Notes under the pieces: model-generated
What the model was told of the DNA's origin: nothing
Seen by the model: the letters and a program-made list of their open reading frames with translations, nothing else
The model's database searches: none
Shown: positions 1 through 11,295 of the stretch, piece after piece
Layout of the letters: every line of letters begins with the position of its first letter
Position numbering within the stretch: the stretch's first letter is position 1
NCBI RefSeq assembly: GCF_905147045.1
Contig: NC_065898.1
Coordinates: 12,090,001 to 12,154,000, forward strand
Source of the DNA: Nymphalis io
Taxonomy: Eukaryota; Arthropoda; Insecta; Lepidoptera; Nymphalidae
Length of the DNA stretch: 64,000 nucleotides
Reading direction: 5' to 3'
Made by a program: the position numbers and the translations under genes

Positions 1-127
1 CGGTTAGAAGGGTGAGTGAACCAGTGTTGTATTGAATGGTTAATATTTCTTATATTACCAATATCTATGGGCGGAGATGACCACTTACGAGGTGGTGACC
101 ATTTTCCAGTCCACCTACTTTTTTTTA
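1..127 (+). mobile_element. SINE-A (Metulj-like), degenerate 3' part
   Basis: It resembles the second half of the SINE-A family: a 'gggtgagtgaaccagtgt' block, then 'ggttaatatttctta' and the 'gaccacttac' block, ending in a T/A-rich tail. It is cut by the window edge and has internal deletions. Confidence 0.6.
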
Positions 128-900
128 AATAAAATTTAGTCTAGTAGTCTTGCACCTAAAGTTAAGTTACAACTTTTGTTTCAATTGGAATATGTTAGGG
201 GTTATCCTATTACCGAAATATTTAACAAAAACAATATTAATAATGCTATTTAATTTTCGATAAATAAAAATTTCTCATATTGACATATATTCTTTATTTT
301 AATTGTTGTTCTAGGTTCATAAGTCTGCAGACTTGGTAGTGAATTCTAATTCAGTGATATTGGTTTTTTTCTATCAAAAAAATTTCAGCACTCAAGTGCG
401 TCACAGAGCGTGTAACGTTTCTGAATAGAGAATACACTTGCGTTTGCGCACATTTGTGTGTACTGTTTTGCGTAATTGGCTAGTCCGAAACTAATTGACA
501 TTATTATTGTAATCGGCTCAGTAATCGAACTCTACCAACACCTAACAATTTATTAAAAATGACATAACGACTAATAATATAAATTAGCTTTACAGTATTA
601 CGTAGTGATTGTTTAACAAAACTGTGACTTCTCTTGTATTTTTATCCATTCATTAAGTTAGTCAGAACTTCGGAACTTGTTAGATGCGATTCGGATCTTG
701 TTTTCATAAAACTTCGAAACTCCGACACGTGCTACGGTTTTTGTATAAGTTTCCTTATGAAATGTTAAATTGATTTCGTTATGAGCGTGAAGAAGCACGA
801 GCTTGTTTAGATTTTGTAATGTAAATATATCATATAATAATATCATACGGGTTTTAACTGGTTAGTTCAGGTCGGCTATCTTTTTAAACGTATATTTCCG

Positions 901-1206
901 TAACAGGCTGTGAATGTCCCGCTGCTGGGCTAAGGTCGACTCTCTCCCTTTTTTTGAGAAGGTTTGGAGCTTATTCCACTACGCTGCTCCAATGCGGGTT
1001 GGTGGAACACATATGTAGCAGAATTTCAGTGAAATTAGACACATGCAGGTTTCCTCAGGATGTTTTCCTTCACCACCAAGCACGAGATGAATTATAATCA
1101 CAAATTAAACACATGAAAATTCAGTGGTGCGCCCGGGTGTAAACCTACGATCATCGGTTAAGATTCACGTGTAACCATGTAGATGGCCACTGGGCCATCT
1201 CGGCTA
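901..1206 (-). mobile_element. SINE-B (tRNA-headed), near full length
   Basis: Read on the minus strand it starts with the tRNA-like head (gagatggcccagtgg as an A box), runs through a decayed B box (ggtttacacccg) and the shared body, and ends at the 'cccagcagcgggacattcac' block and 'agcctgtta'. It has an extra short insertion in the head and an altered B box. Confidence 0.8.
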
Positions 1207-1896
1207 CTTATATTTACAAGTGTGTAAAAAATATATTTTTTATCTGTTTTGTTTCTGAATTTTATATAACTTTTTTTGTTTAATAATTTTCATGGTTGAA
1301 ACTCAGTTAAGATCTTTTTGCGTGATCTCATGTTTGACTGCTTAAACTTAACTTGCCATATAAGTTTTCTTTCTCACATACTTAGATAATATCACACACA
1401 TGTGTACATTATAAATATCATACTAATGTAAAACTATTTAATATTAAAATATTATATTAGTTATTGTTATTTTTTAATGTACAGTCATTTTTATTCATAT
1501 ATTCTAATATAAAATTAATATTAAAAACAAAATTTGCATTACAAATTCTTAGAAAAATCACGCCCTCTAAAATATTTCCTGTAGCGTTATACCCAAGACG
1601 CTGGCACTATTTCTAGTATTATTATTGTCATTATTATTGTTTTATATATTTTAACTTTATTAACAAAATTTGTGTAATGTAGTTTAAACAAAGGGCGAAC
1701 GTAATGCCTCGGGTTATCTACCAACCTTTCGTTAATCACAAATACTTGAAGGCTAAATAAATTATACTTTAACGAAATATAAATACGATTATATAATGAA
1801 ATGATTATTGCGATTATAAATTGTGTATTTTTGATCAATAAATGTTTAATTTTGCTAAATTTGTGTAAACAAAATGACAGTTGAGGGAAACATCAT

Positions 1897-2095
1897 GAAT
1901 TATACCGCAAAACAGCAGTTCTTGCTGCTGTTGTGTACCGGTTTGAAGGGTGAGTGAGCCACTGTAATTTCAGGCACAAAGGACATAACATCTTAGTTCA
2001 CAAGGTTAGTGGCGTATTGGCGATGTAAGCGATGGTTAACATTTCGTACTATGGAAATCATGGGCGTTAGTGATCACTTACTATCAACTCTTCGT
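1897..2095 (+). mobile_element. SINE-A (Metulj-like), partial
   Basis: It matches the family from 'taccgcaaaacagca' through 'ccggtttgaagggtgagtga' to 'gaccactta'. The 5' head and the poly(A) end are missing or decayed. Confidence 0.7.
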
Positions 2096-3115
2096 ATCGA
2101 TAGAGGAATTATTTACATGTCAAATCACACAAATACACACATATAAACACATACGACTTACTTGCTATAAAATTTTTTTTGTAAAATTCCTAATTTGAAA
2201 CCAAAGCACCTTGTAACCTCCTTGCACCGATTACAATTACACATAATCCTCATCAATTGAATTTATTATATAAAGGAACTCCTGATATACTGTTCACCAT
2301 ATTTTGATTCTCTTTGTTTTGTTAACTCGCAACTAGCCGTATTAACTTAGAAAGAGTTAAGTAATCACAGATCAATTTTATTTATTTGTATACATTAGCA
2401 ACAATGTGGAACAAAACAAGACAGGAAATGTATTACACTGAGTACATATTTTTATAGGTTATTAAAATGAATGTAATGTCATTGTTCAGTATCTCCCTCA
2501 TAAACGCGGCTTAAAACCCATTAAACTGCTAACAATCTCATAACAGGAGTAATATAGTAGCGTTTCACCGTTTATGACTGTGTTTTTATCATGCTTTTCG
2601 AAATGAAGGGTTAATTGTGACGTCAAATTTTGGGGAAGTCCAATCCTAATTTTAATAAATATTAACATTACATATTTTCAGATATTTATTGTATGTTTTT
2701 TGGGAATTCAGAATTTATATTGTTTATTATACTTTGTTAAAACTTCTTCTTTAGTGGTTATACCGTTATTTATAAAGGGGGTTACCGATGAATACATCAC
2801 GTCACCCCTTTACCCCCCCTATACCTTGTGTCTATTATGTACCGTTTCCAGAGATAAATGTCACAGGGTCTGTTCAGTACAGCATCTCAACTTCCCGCAC
2901 TGATTTATTGGGTAACAGAGAGGTTGCATCGCGTAATCGTTTTTTACTTAAAAAATACTTTAAAAATTAATAAATATTATTTATAGTACCTTATATTATT
3001 TATAGACGGCACCTTGTATTTGTATAAAGTACATATAATTGTTTTTAAAAATTTTAAAGCAGAGCGGAAATGCTTTAATTAAAAAAAAAAGGTTTTAATG
3101 TAACTCAAGTCGAGA

Positions 3116-3415
3116 TTTTTTTTTTTTTTATAGAATAGGAAGGCGGACGAGCATATGGGCCACCTGATGGTAAGTGGTCACCAACGCTCTTAGACATTGG
3201 CATTGTAAGAAATGTCAACCATCGCTTACATATCCAATGCGCCACCAACCTTGGGAACTAAGATTTTATGTCCCTTGTGCCTGTAATTACACTGGCTCAC
3301 TCACCCTTCAAACCGGAACACAACAATATCAAGTATTGCTGTTTTGCGGTAGAATATCTGATGATGAGTGGGTGGTACCTACCCAGACGAGCTTGCACAA
3401 AGCTCTACCACCAGT
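3116..3415 (-). mobile_element. SINE-A (Metulj-like), full length
   Basis: It runs from a poly(T) (the A tail on the minus strand) and 'tatagaataggaaggcgg' to 'ctctaccaccagt'. On the minus strand it reads 'ctggtggtagagctttgtgc' to 'ctattctata-poly(A)'. It is close to the other full copies (for example 22677 and 47326), which suggests recent activity. An 82-codon open frame across it is a by-product of the repeat. Confidence 0.88.
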
Positions 3416-3506
3416 AAATTGATATACACCATACACCAGATTGAACAGTGAAGGTCTAATTCCAGTAGAAGAACGCGTAACCTATATTTAATTTTAACTT
3501 TTAAGA

Positions 3507-3690
3507 CGAGCCGGTTGGCGTGGTTGTTAGATACTCGCCTTTCACGCCAACAACACATTTACAAAAGAAAAGTAGTATATGTAGTATATCAGTTGTCTAG
3601 TTTCCATAACACAAGCTTTGTACAAGCTTAATTTGGGATCAGATGGCCATATTTAAAAAATGTCCCAGGATATTGTTATTATAAGTATAA
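3507..3690 (+). mobile_element. SINE-C (tRNA-headed), internally deleted
   Basis: It starts 'gccggttggcgtggttg' with the 'gcctttcacgcc' block, lacks the B-box segment, and then runs through 'cagttgtctagtttcc' and 'gggatcagatggcc' to 'gtcccaggatattgttatta'. Full copies are at 16440 and 59221. Confidence 0.75.
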
Positions 3691-3806
3691 GCTTACCGCT
3701 GCGTATATAAAACTTAACCCTCACTTAAAACGCGAATATAGATTTACTTTAAAGCTTATATTCATAGTGATTGCAGAACAGTTTTGAATTTACGTTCGGT
3801 GCGACC

Positions 3807-4284
3807 TTTTTTTTTTAACGCTGTGGAAACCTTCAGTAAGGTACCCAGCTCCCATGGGGGGGAACTAGGTTATGTGGGATTTTTACCCACTAAAACCACT
3901 GCGATGGCCGTCCTCGGCACGGATCGGGGAGGCTGCGGGATCGTGTAAATATAACGCATCCGCGGCCTCTCCCGTGCTTTGCTCCGCTCGTGGCACGGCG
4001 GAGCTTTCCTCAGGGGGCAAAGGTAATACCGCCCCCCCCACACACTCCTCGCTAGTGCGTAATGAGACACGCGAGGCCCCCACCTCACGCATCCACGACC
4101 CCAGGGTTACGCCCTATCTTTTAAGCCCCGGGCGTCGGGGTTGTGGTAGGGCCGGGACGACGCCGTCGTCGTCTCCGCCGAGCAGGATCGGCCCTTTCCA
4201 AAAATATGGCCGCCCGAACAGGGACGTAAACCCTGGACCCTTGGATTAAAAGTCCAATGCTCTACCGACTGAGCTATCCGGGCT
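3807..4284 (-). mobile_element. SINE-K: tRNA-Lys-headed SINE with GC-rich body and 14-bp target duplication
   Basis: On the minus strand the element begins with a tRNA-Lys-like head (4211-4283), continues through about 390 bp of GC-rich body, and ends in poly(A) (the T run at 3807-3816). It is flanked by exact copies of cgttcggtgcgacc at 3793-3806 and 4285-4298, which is a target site duplication made by LINE machinery. It sits in the 5' end of a Jockey-like LINE fragment, where the uninterrupted relative at about 34800 has a similar site. The body's base composition is very unlike the AT-rich surroundings. A 125-codon open frame on the + strand here has no recognisable domain and is probably chance. 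Confidence 0.85.
4211..4283 (-). tRNA. tRNA-Lys(UUU)-like head of SINE-K (probable pseudogene)
   Basis: A 73-nt cloverleaf can be drawn. The acceptor is GCCCGGA paired with TTCGGGC (one G-U pair), followed by G. The D arm is GCTC/GAGC. The anticodon arm is TTGGA-CTTTTAA-TCCAA with anticodon TTT. The T stem is CAGGG/CCCTG. The T loop reads TTTACGT, where TTCAAGT is expected, so the B box is damaged at two positions. Because it heads a retroposed element with a target duplication and poly(A), I read it as a SINE promoter and not as a working tRNA gene. Confidence 0.75.
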
Positions 4285-4738
4285 CGTTCGGTGCGACCAT
4301 AGTCCAAGGGATTATGAGGCTGTTATAAAAACAGCTTCGCGGAAACTCGAAGTTTTGAACAAGGTGCGGCGTTTTTTCACGCCACAACAACTGTGCCTGT
4401 TGTACAAAACACAGGTACGGTCATGCGTGGAATATTGCTCGCACCTTTGGATGGCTCCACCTAACTGTGACATCAATTCCATCGCGCACAAAGAAATTTG
4501 GCAACTCCTTTCTTTGTCACACTTCCAAAAAATGGAATTCTTTACCAGCTCACGTGTTTTACTCCTCTTACAACCGGGGTTCCTTTAAATGAGGCGTGAA
4601 GAGGCATCTTGCGGGCCAGCAAGGCGGGGGCGGCTAGTGCAGAACATTGTTCCCGACTGTATTGGTCGTCGTCACGTTTGAACTCTACTAACACTTACCA
4701 TCAGGTGGAATAGTCATTTGCCTTCCCGGCAAATATAT
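4285..4738 (+). mobile_element. Jockey-like LINE (J1) 3' fragment with internal deletion
   Basis: It matches the J1 element at 34800-35500: 'gtccaagggattat', the 'AVIKTASRKLEVLNKVRRFF' coding stretch, and the 3' end 'accatcaggtgg...ttcccggcaaatata'. The segment between 'CSHLW' and 'NCDINS' is missing here. The 5' truncation point lies in the target duplication of SINE-K, which inserted there later. Confidence 0.82.
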
Positions 4739-4852
4739 ATAAAAAAATATATTGTGTATTTCTTACCTATTACTAACTTGCTACTCACTCTTAAAGTACT
4801 AAGCCTGTTAACAGATGCTTCACACAAAAAGCCATCAACGTTATGAATAGAC

Positions 4853-5192
4853 TGACTTCTACCCGCGGTTTTGCCTGAGTATGAGAGGACAGGAGGTAAG
4901 TAGCTTTTGTATTAATATGGTCAGACAGTAGGTGGTATGGGATGGCGACGTGACGTGCAGTTGCAATGTATATACTAGTTAAAATGGAATACGTAAAGAT
5001 GCACCTTTGCGGTCGGCTGGTAAACTGCTAATATAAATAATCATACAATTATGCCTCGTCCGCTGTCTTACCAAGACTTAAGTCAGGATATAAGCTATTC
5101 TAAATTTCATCCAAATCTGTCCAGCCATTTCGGCTTAAATGAATAACAAATATAAAAACATACAAATTTTACAATATTAGTATAATAGTAGG
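4853..5192 (-). mobile_element. Helitron-like non-autonomous element, degenerate
   Basis: On the minus strand it starts near 'tcctactattatactaatat', carries 'tggctggacagatttggatg', and ends near a 'ccgcgggta' GC block. This is the layout of short lepidopteran Helitrons. The ends are not exact. Confidence 0.45.
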
Positions 5193-5864
5193 AGTTTGAC
5201 GATTATTTACGCAGGTTTCAAGGTGGAAGATCTTATTGCTTATGCGTTCATTCAGGTATAATTTTGAAGTCAGTTTTTATTTCGATAAAATATAACAACG
5301 ATATATAATATAACAAAACCGCTTCCAGTTTCCTTGCCCCATAACACATTTTAAGCTATTTCACGTATGACAATAACTATTCGAAATTGCTTTGTTTATA
5401 TGAAACAACCATTCATACAACTTAAACCTCTGAGTATCGTAAAATTTGAATGATCGTTATACTCTACGATCGTACTTTTAAACCGTAAGTAAACATGAAA
5501 GCTTCTGAACAATTTGAGATGGGTTTTCTTTTATTTTCTTTATATCGCATTCGTTTCAACAGCTCCAATTCACTGCCCATAACGAAGGATATGTCGTCTT
5601 GAAATTGAATTTTATAATATATACTCCTTGTATTTCGGTTTTAATGTTCTATAAGAAATAATCAAAATGTACTTTATATTAGACTTAAACCACTTTTTTA
5701 AAGTGTTGTTAAAATGAAACTTTTTTGATTGCGGTTAGAATAAAATACAATAGCTACGAAAAAAATATAAGATCTGAGCTGGGCCCACAGGAATACAATA
5801 AAATACAATCGGATAGAGTAGAGACAAAATGGGATAGAATGGGATAGAGTGAGATGACTCTATT
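5193..5864. other. AT-rich intergenic/intronic stretch
   Basis: No gene, RNA or repeat recognised. There is only AT-rich sequence, with a run of 'gatagagt/ggatagaat' repeats just before the SINE-D copy. Confidence 0.6.
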
Positions 5865-6107
5865 CCCTAACTCTCAAAATCCGATGGGACGGCAATCCGA
5901 CACGATCGGAAAGAGTTCAGGCGTAGGACCAACGGCTTTAAAGCCATTTCCGAGGCACGGGAGTATACACACTTCGAACTTCCAGACTCCGGGCTACTGA
6001 GAATTTTCTGACAGAAAAACCCAATAACTTTTTATTGGCCTGACCTGGGAATTGAACCCAGGACCTCCGGATCTGCGGCCTTACATCAAGCGACTAGACC
6101 AACGATG
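5865..6107 (-). mobile_element. SINE-D (tRNA-headed), near full length
   Basis: The minus strand begins 'tcgttggtctagtcgc' (A-box like), has an intact B box 'gggttcaattccc', then 'gttattgggtttttctgtca', and ends near 'cgtgtcggattgccgtccca'. Other copies lie near 22005, 35735, 47130, 53385 and 63385. Confidence 0.8.
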
Positions 6108-6119
6108 AAGAAATGAGTA

Positions 6120-6848
6120 ATATAAACATGTAACAATACAATATTTTAGGTATCATCAATAGGTTTAGTGGTGCACACTATATAATGACGTTTATAGGAA
6201 AAGATGATACCTTGGGTTATTGCTATTTTCGTGTCGATTTTTTTTTACTTTTACTCGCTGATAATGTAGCTTTCTGTATGTGAAAGAGTTTTTAAAACCA
6301 GTACATTATTATTTTTTGGGTTAATCTATTACAGAGGATCGTACAGAAAATCCATTTTTTTAATGTAATAAAGGAAGCAGTGTATTTATATTGAACAACA
6401 ATGAAATTATTTGATGAAATATTTGAAAATATTACATGTATCTTCGTATTTCGATCTTTTAATAAAAAATATTTTTTAAGAAAAAAGAGTTCTCTTAATC
6501 TGTATAAAACAAATCCAATATTTAAGGAGTATTAAAACAAGACCTATTAAAATCCTTGTCAATATATCGTATGACAATTTGAATAATATTTCGACAAGAG
6601 ATCTTATTACAAGAGGTTTCTTGAATATTAGATCTTGGAATGGATTTTGAAATTGACCTTCAATGAATACATTCATTTAATATTTCATGGATACGAATTA
6701 TAAAACCTTACAGATTCACGAAATGGAGTTAAAAGTACATTTTGTGCTTTTAATTTGGAAATTATTTCGATTTTGAAATTGTAATAATTTAATCGGAATA
6801 ATTAAGTCCGTTATAATTGAATTTTAATAATACTAGTATTACTAAATA
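6120..6848. other. AT-rich stretch without recognised genes
   Basis: Very AT-rich, with only short chance open frames and no repeat I could place. Confidence 0.6.
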
Positions 6849-7992
6849 AGTTTTTTTTTTATATTCGCCGGGAGGGCAAATGACTCCACTCCACCTGATG
6901 TTAAGTGGTAGTAGAGTCCAAACGCGATGACGGTCAGTACAGACGGAAAAAATGTTCTACACTAGCCGCCTTCGCCTTGCCGGCCCGCAAGATGTCTCTG
7001 CATGCCTCGTTTGAAGGAACCCGGGTTGTAAGAGGAGGGGAACACGTGAGCTGGTAAGGAATTCCATTTTTTGGAAGTGAAGTGAAGCCGAATTTCTTTG
7101 TGCGCGATGAAATTGATGTCACAGTTAGGCGGTGACATCGAGAACCAGCTCGCGTGGACTTAAAAAGGAAGGGGGAAGCAGGAGATTATTAGAGAGAATA
7201 ATTCCTCAGAGCACTTGCCGTGATACAGTCGATACACTGGTACTGGTACTGGTACTGGCACTGGTGGTAGGGCTTTGTGCAAGCTCGTCTGGGTAGGTAC
7301 CACCCATTCATCAGATATTCTACCGCAAAACAGTAATACTTGATATTGTTGTGTTCCGGTTTGAAGGGTGAGTGAGCCAGTGTAATTACAGGCACAAGGG
7401 ACATAAAATCTTAGTTCTCAAGGTTGGTGGCGCATTGGCTATAAGCGATGGTTGACATTTCTTACAATGCCAATGTCTAAGGGCGTTTGGTGACCACTTA
7501 CCATCAGGTGGCCCATATGCTCGTCCTCCTTCCTATTCTATAAAAAAAAGATAAAAAGCGCTCAGCGCTGCTATCTCTCGACGCAATTGTAAGGTTCGAG
7601 GGTGTTTGCGACCTTTACGTCGCCAATAATGCGGATCGCACGTCGCTGCAACCGATCCAAGGCCTCCAGTAGGTACCTAGCGGAGCCATCCCAAAGGTGC
7701 TAGCAATATTCCACGCAAGACCGTACCTGTGTTTTGTAAAGGAGGCACAGTTGTTGTGGCGTGAAAAAACGCCGCACCTTGTTCAGAACTCCGAGTCTCC
7801 GAGAAGCTGTTTTTATAAAAGCCTCGATGTAATCCCTTGGACTAAGGTCGCAGCGGACGTCAATCCCAGCATGGCGATTTTGCTTTGTATCACCAGCGGA
7901 GTACCACAGAGGGAGGGAAGAGGGGAAAATGTTGACTTTTTCGCCGTGAGAGCGCATACCTGTGTTTTCTTGGCACTAAACTCAACAAGATT
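6849..7992 (-). mobile_element. Jockey-like LINE (J1) 3' fragment, interrupted by a SINE-A
   Basis: The minus strand matches J1 from about 'gttgagtttagtgccaagaa' (7980) to the 3' end 'ccctcccggcgaatata' and poly(A) (T run at 6849). The coding frame for 'AFIKTASRRLGVLNKVRRFF' and 'QQLCLLYKTQVRSCVEYC' is readable at 7700-7957. The copy is 5'-truncated and has small indels. A SINE-A was inserted at 7235-7549 after this copy was in place, since the LINE sequence resumes directly on the other side. Confidence 0.85.
7235..7549 (+). mobile_element. SINE-A (Metulj-like), full length, nested in LINE J1
   Basis: It runs from '(ta)ctggtggtagggctttgtgc' to 'ctattctataaaaaaaa'. It splits the LINE between 'cagtcgata' and 'aaagcgctcag', and 'gata' is repeated on both sides (a short possible target duplication). 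The 5' end carries an expanded run of TACTGG units (about 7236-7259), not seen in the other copies. Confidence 0.88.
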
Positions 7993-7994
7993 TT

Positions 7995-9065
7995 ATAGTA
8001 TCATTTTATCATTTGAAAACTTTTTTTTAATAGAGATGTAAGTAAAAATCAACAATGATACAATTGTGAACGGCTTATTTAGCTAATGAGTTAGATGAAC
8101 CGTGTAACGACTACTGATATAGCGCTGCGACTGACACAGACACATTTATTCATTCATTAATTCATTTATTCAAACAATTTCTTAAACTAAGCAAGCTAAA
8201 CAAGGCACGACGCCCATGTATGGAGATTCGCTTTCGCGCTATAATAAATGTAGCATCTAAATAACTCAGCCTAGCCTTTTTTTAATGTACTTTAAAAAAC
8301 TTTAAGCATATGTCAAGTTTTTAAAATATGAAAAATAATGTCTTATCGTTATCCAATTCATTTTGCGTCAGCACAGAGTATTTATCTCTTGTTGGATAAT
8401 TTACAAGTGGGAACTCTTTCGGACGGTCTTACACAAATCTAGAGATATTTAAAAAAAAAGTTCTATTATTTTAATTTTTATTCAATTTTTATAAGAAACT
8501 TTTTTTTCACTTTCACTTTTTCTTTTTTCTTAAAGTTATATCTTAAGTTATATCTATGTCATGTTTATCTACCAATGGCAAGGCACTGATGGGGCGCGCT
8601 AATAGCAGAAGTTGCTATGATAATATAACAGATATATAGTGATCTAATACTCACTACCATATCATGCCGTTTATGTACACATACAACATGACACTAAGAG
8701 CCATACCAGATAGCTTACCACAAGCTCTTACTATAAGAGGATGTCGCCAGCAGTATATATTTGGCTACCTCCGGTAATAAAAAATGTCCAAACAGAGTTC
8801 TAAGACTCTTTATTCAATTTATTTTGCAGTTCAATTTAATAAAACTGTAAAAAATATTCTAAAACTTCTGACATTACAAAGCTTACTTATTATTATTTAC
8901 TTGAAACAGCTAATAATATGAGCGTATAATTAATTGCTCTGCTATCGGCTTTGCCTCAGAGCTATTAAATTTTATTAAAGACCATTAATATTAATTTATA
9001 ATCTACTGACGACAGAGAAAACTGTATTATTGTGCAAATTTTATGAGATATATTCGTTTATGAAT
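7995..9065. other. AT-rich stretch without recognised genes
   Basis: I see nothing beyond simple sequence such as short 'attcattcatttattc' runs at about 8145-8170. Confidence 0.55.
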
Positions 9066-9074
9066 TATTATTTT

Positions 9075-9238
9075 TTCTATAGTATAGGTAGGTGGACGAG
9101 CATATGAGCCACCTGATGGTAAGTTGTCACCAACGCCCATAGACATTTATATTGTTAGAAATTTTAATCATTACTTACATCGCCAATGCGCCACCAACCT
9201 TGGGAACTAAGATGTTGTGTCTCTTGTGCCTGTAATTA
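9075..9238 (-). mobile_element. SINE-A (Metulj-like), 5'-truncated
   Basis: The family's 3' half, from 'tatagtataggtaggtggac' through 'caccaaccttgggaactaag' to 'gtgcctgtaatta', where similarity stops. Confidence 0.75.
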
Positions 9239-9591
9239 TATAAATAAGTAAGTAATAGCGTGTAGATGTGTCAAAGTGGGATAAATTTACCTTTCTTTCC
9301 AATTTAAGTTTAAAGATGAGGCAGAATTTCATCTAACGCGATAAAAAATAATCATAAATTAAGAAAATAAAAGCAGTGGTGCCAACACAAGTTTGAACTA
9401 TGAGGCCTATATTCAGCAATGTAATATATAATCCTTTATATACTACAACTAATAATTAACTTATATACTGTTACTAAATAAGTAAGTTAAACTTACCCAG
9501 ACGGACGAGCATAAAGCAACACGATTACTTATTTTCTTTATTTTTTATATTAATTATTATTAGTATTTTCATTGCTGTTTTATCATACAGT

Positions 9592-9918
9592 ACAGTACAG
9601 TTACAGTAACAGCTGATGTCCCACTGCTGGGCTAAGACCTCCTCTCCCTTTTGAGGAGAAGGTTAGGTTAGGAGCTTATTCACATTATATCCACGCTGCT
9701 CCAATGCGGGTTGGAAGAATACACATGTGGCATAATTTCAATGAAATTAGACACACGCAGGTTTCCTCAAGTTTCCCTTCACTGAGACCTTCGCCGAGTA
9801 CGAGATGAATTATAAACACAAATTAAGCACATGAAAATACAGTGGTGCTTGCCCGAGTTTAAACCCACGATCATCGGTTAAGCTTCACGCGATCTAACCA
9901 CTAGGCCATCTCGGCTAC
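9592..9918 (-). mobile_element. SINE-B (tRNA-headed)
   Basis: It includes a (CAGTAA)n-type end, 'gtcccactgctgggctaag', the body with 'ctgctccaatgcgggttgg', and the head 'ctaggccatctcggcta'. The B box reads 'gagtttaaaccc', so it is mutated. A small 'aaggttaggtt' insertion is present. Confidence 0.82.
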
Positions 9919-10104
9919 TCAGTGTTTAATCATGATATTACGTATTCATGCGTTCACACGATGCGAGCATCCATAATAGTCCATCCTTGTCTTAAAACAT
10001 GTAGAGTATGTATTTTTTGCTTAAAAATTTATGCATATTAAAGTAGAAATTACGATACTAGTGGTCTTTTGAAAAACCAGTTTTTTAGTATAAGTAAGTA
10101 AGTA

Positions 10105-10400
10105 TAAGGCCTGTAAATGTCCCACTGCTGGGCTAAGGCCTCCTCTCCCTTTTTGAGGAGAAGGTTTGGAGCTTATTCCACCACGCTGCTCCAATGCGGG
10201 TTGGAGGAATACACATGTGGCAGAATTTCGATGAAATAGGACACATGCAGTTTTCCTCACGATGTTTTCCTTCACCGAAAAGTACGAGATGAATTATAAA
10301 TAGAAATTAAGCACATGAAAATTCAGAGGTGCTTGCCCGGATTTGAACCTACGTTCATCGGTTAAGATTCACGCGTTTTTACCACTGGGCCATCTCGATT
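10105..10400 (-). mobile_element. SINE-B (tRNA-headed)
   Basis: Near full length, from 'ggcctgtaaatgtcccactg' to 'ctgggccatctcg'. The B box is 'ggatttgaacctacg' on the plus strand, which is partly decayed. Confidence 0.83.
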
Positions 10401-10609
10401 TTTACTAAAAATTTTTTTTTTTTTTAGTATATTTTACTAAAAAGATGCAAGTTATTACTATAAGTATATAATATAATACCTTATCGAAATAAGCTTTTAT
10501 ATACAAAATTTGGTGTCTTTCCTGTTGATCGTTGAGAAGCTCCTTCGTCTGGAGCCACTCGGTAAGTATGACTTGATTCTATGCATAGAATCGGGTTATA
10601 CTTACCTTA

Positions 10610-11283
10610 AAATAACGTTGTCATTGAAATAAAACCAACACATAAATTTTCAATTCCTTAAGTTAAAAGTTGAAAGGTGTAAAGTGGTTCTAATTCAGCT
10701 TGCAAGACTTTAACTAACAAACATTGCAAGTTAAATAAAATATTGTAATAATATACCTAGTTGCGATAAATCTTGGTCTGGAAATTATATGTATTAATAT
10801 AATATAAAGTCAAAGTCAAAATCTTTATTCAATATAAAAACATTTCACACGACGACGAGAACTAAGAACGACGTTTATTTTTTTTTCTAACATTTTTTTG
10901 GTATAATGTTTTTATTTATATTTATTACAACGGCCTGCAGGCGATTGTTTAATTTCCAAAAATATAGCAATATTATTTATACATATACAGTTCAAAGAAT
11001 ATTAAATAATAAGTAAATAATAATTTATATAAAGGGTATCTTGGGTAAAAAAAATAATTTATACTCATATTAGTTCACAGAGCTTGTTGGGCCATCTGTT
11101 GCTTAAGGCTATTTTGTGGTACAAGCTATGAGCGGAATACTGATGATCTAAATTATCCTTATTTAGAAGGATAATAAGTGCCAGTTCTTACAGTGTCTTG
11201 CAGCTAAAGTTTACGGCTTACCATTGACACTTTCAGGAACAGTACGCTGGACACAATAGCTAATTAATAAATTGTTATGACGT
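10610..11283. other. AT-rich stretch; possible LINE 3'-end remnant at 10807-10870
   Basis: The motif 'aagtcaaagtcaaaatcttt' followed by 'attcaat' at about 10806 resembles a 3'-end signature common in lepidopteran LINEs on the minus strand. The rest is unplaced AT-rich sequence. This is a low-certainty reading. Confidence 0.35.
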
Positions 11284-11295
11284 TTATAGACGTAT

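Noticed and set aside
3174..3422. A recurring open frame of about 70-92 codons (also at 20996, 22637, 38856, 46705 and 47289) that looks like a conserved small protein
   Set aside because: Each copy coincides with a SINE-A. The similarity is at DNA level across the whole repeat, including outside the frame, and frames differ between copies. It is a repeat by-product.
3872..4249. GC-rich 125-codon frame on the plus strand, and overlapping minus-strand frames
   Set aside because: It lies antisense within SINE-K, reads through the tRNA-like head, and has low-complexity Pro/Ser/Arg content without a domain. GC-rich DNA has few stops.
4211..4283. A functional tRNA-Lys gene
   Set aside because: The T loop has two changes at key B-box positions, and the unit heads a retroposed element with poly(A) and target duplication. 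It was kept only as a tRNA-like SINE head.
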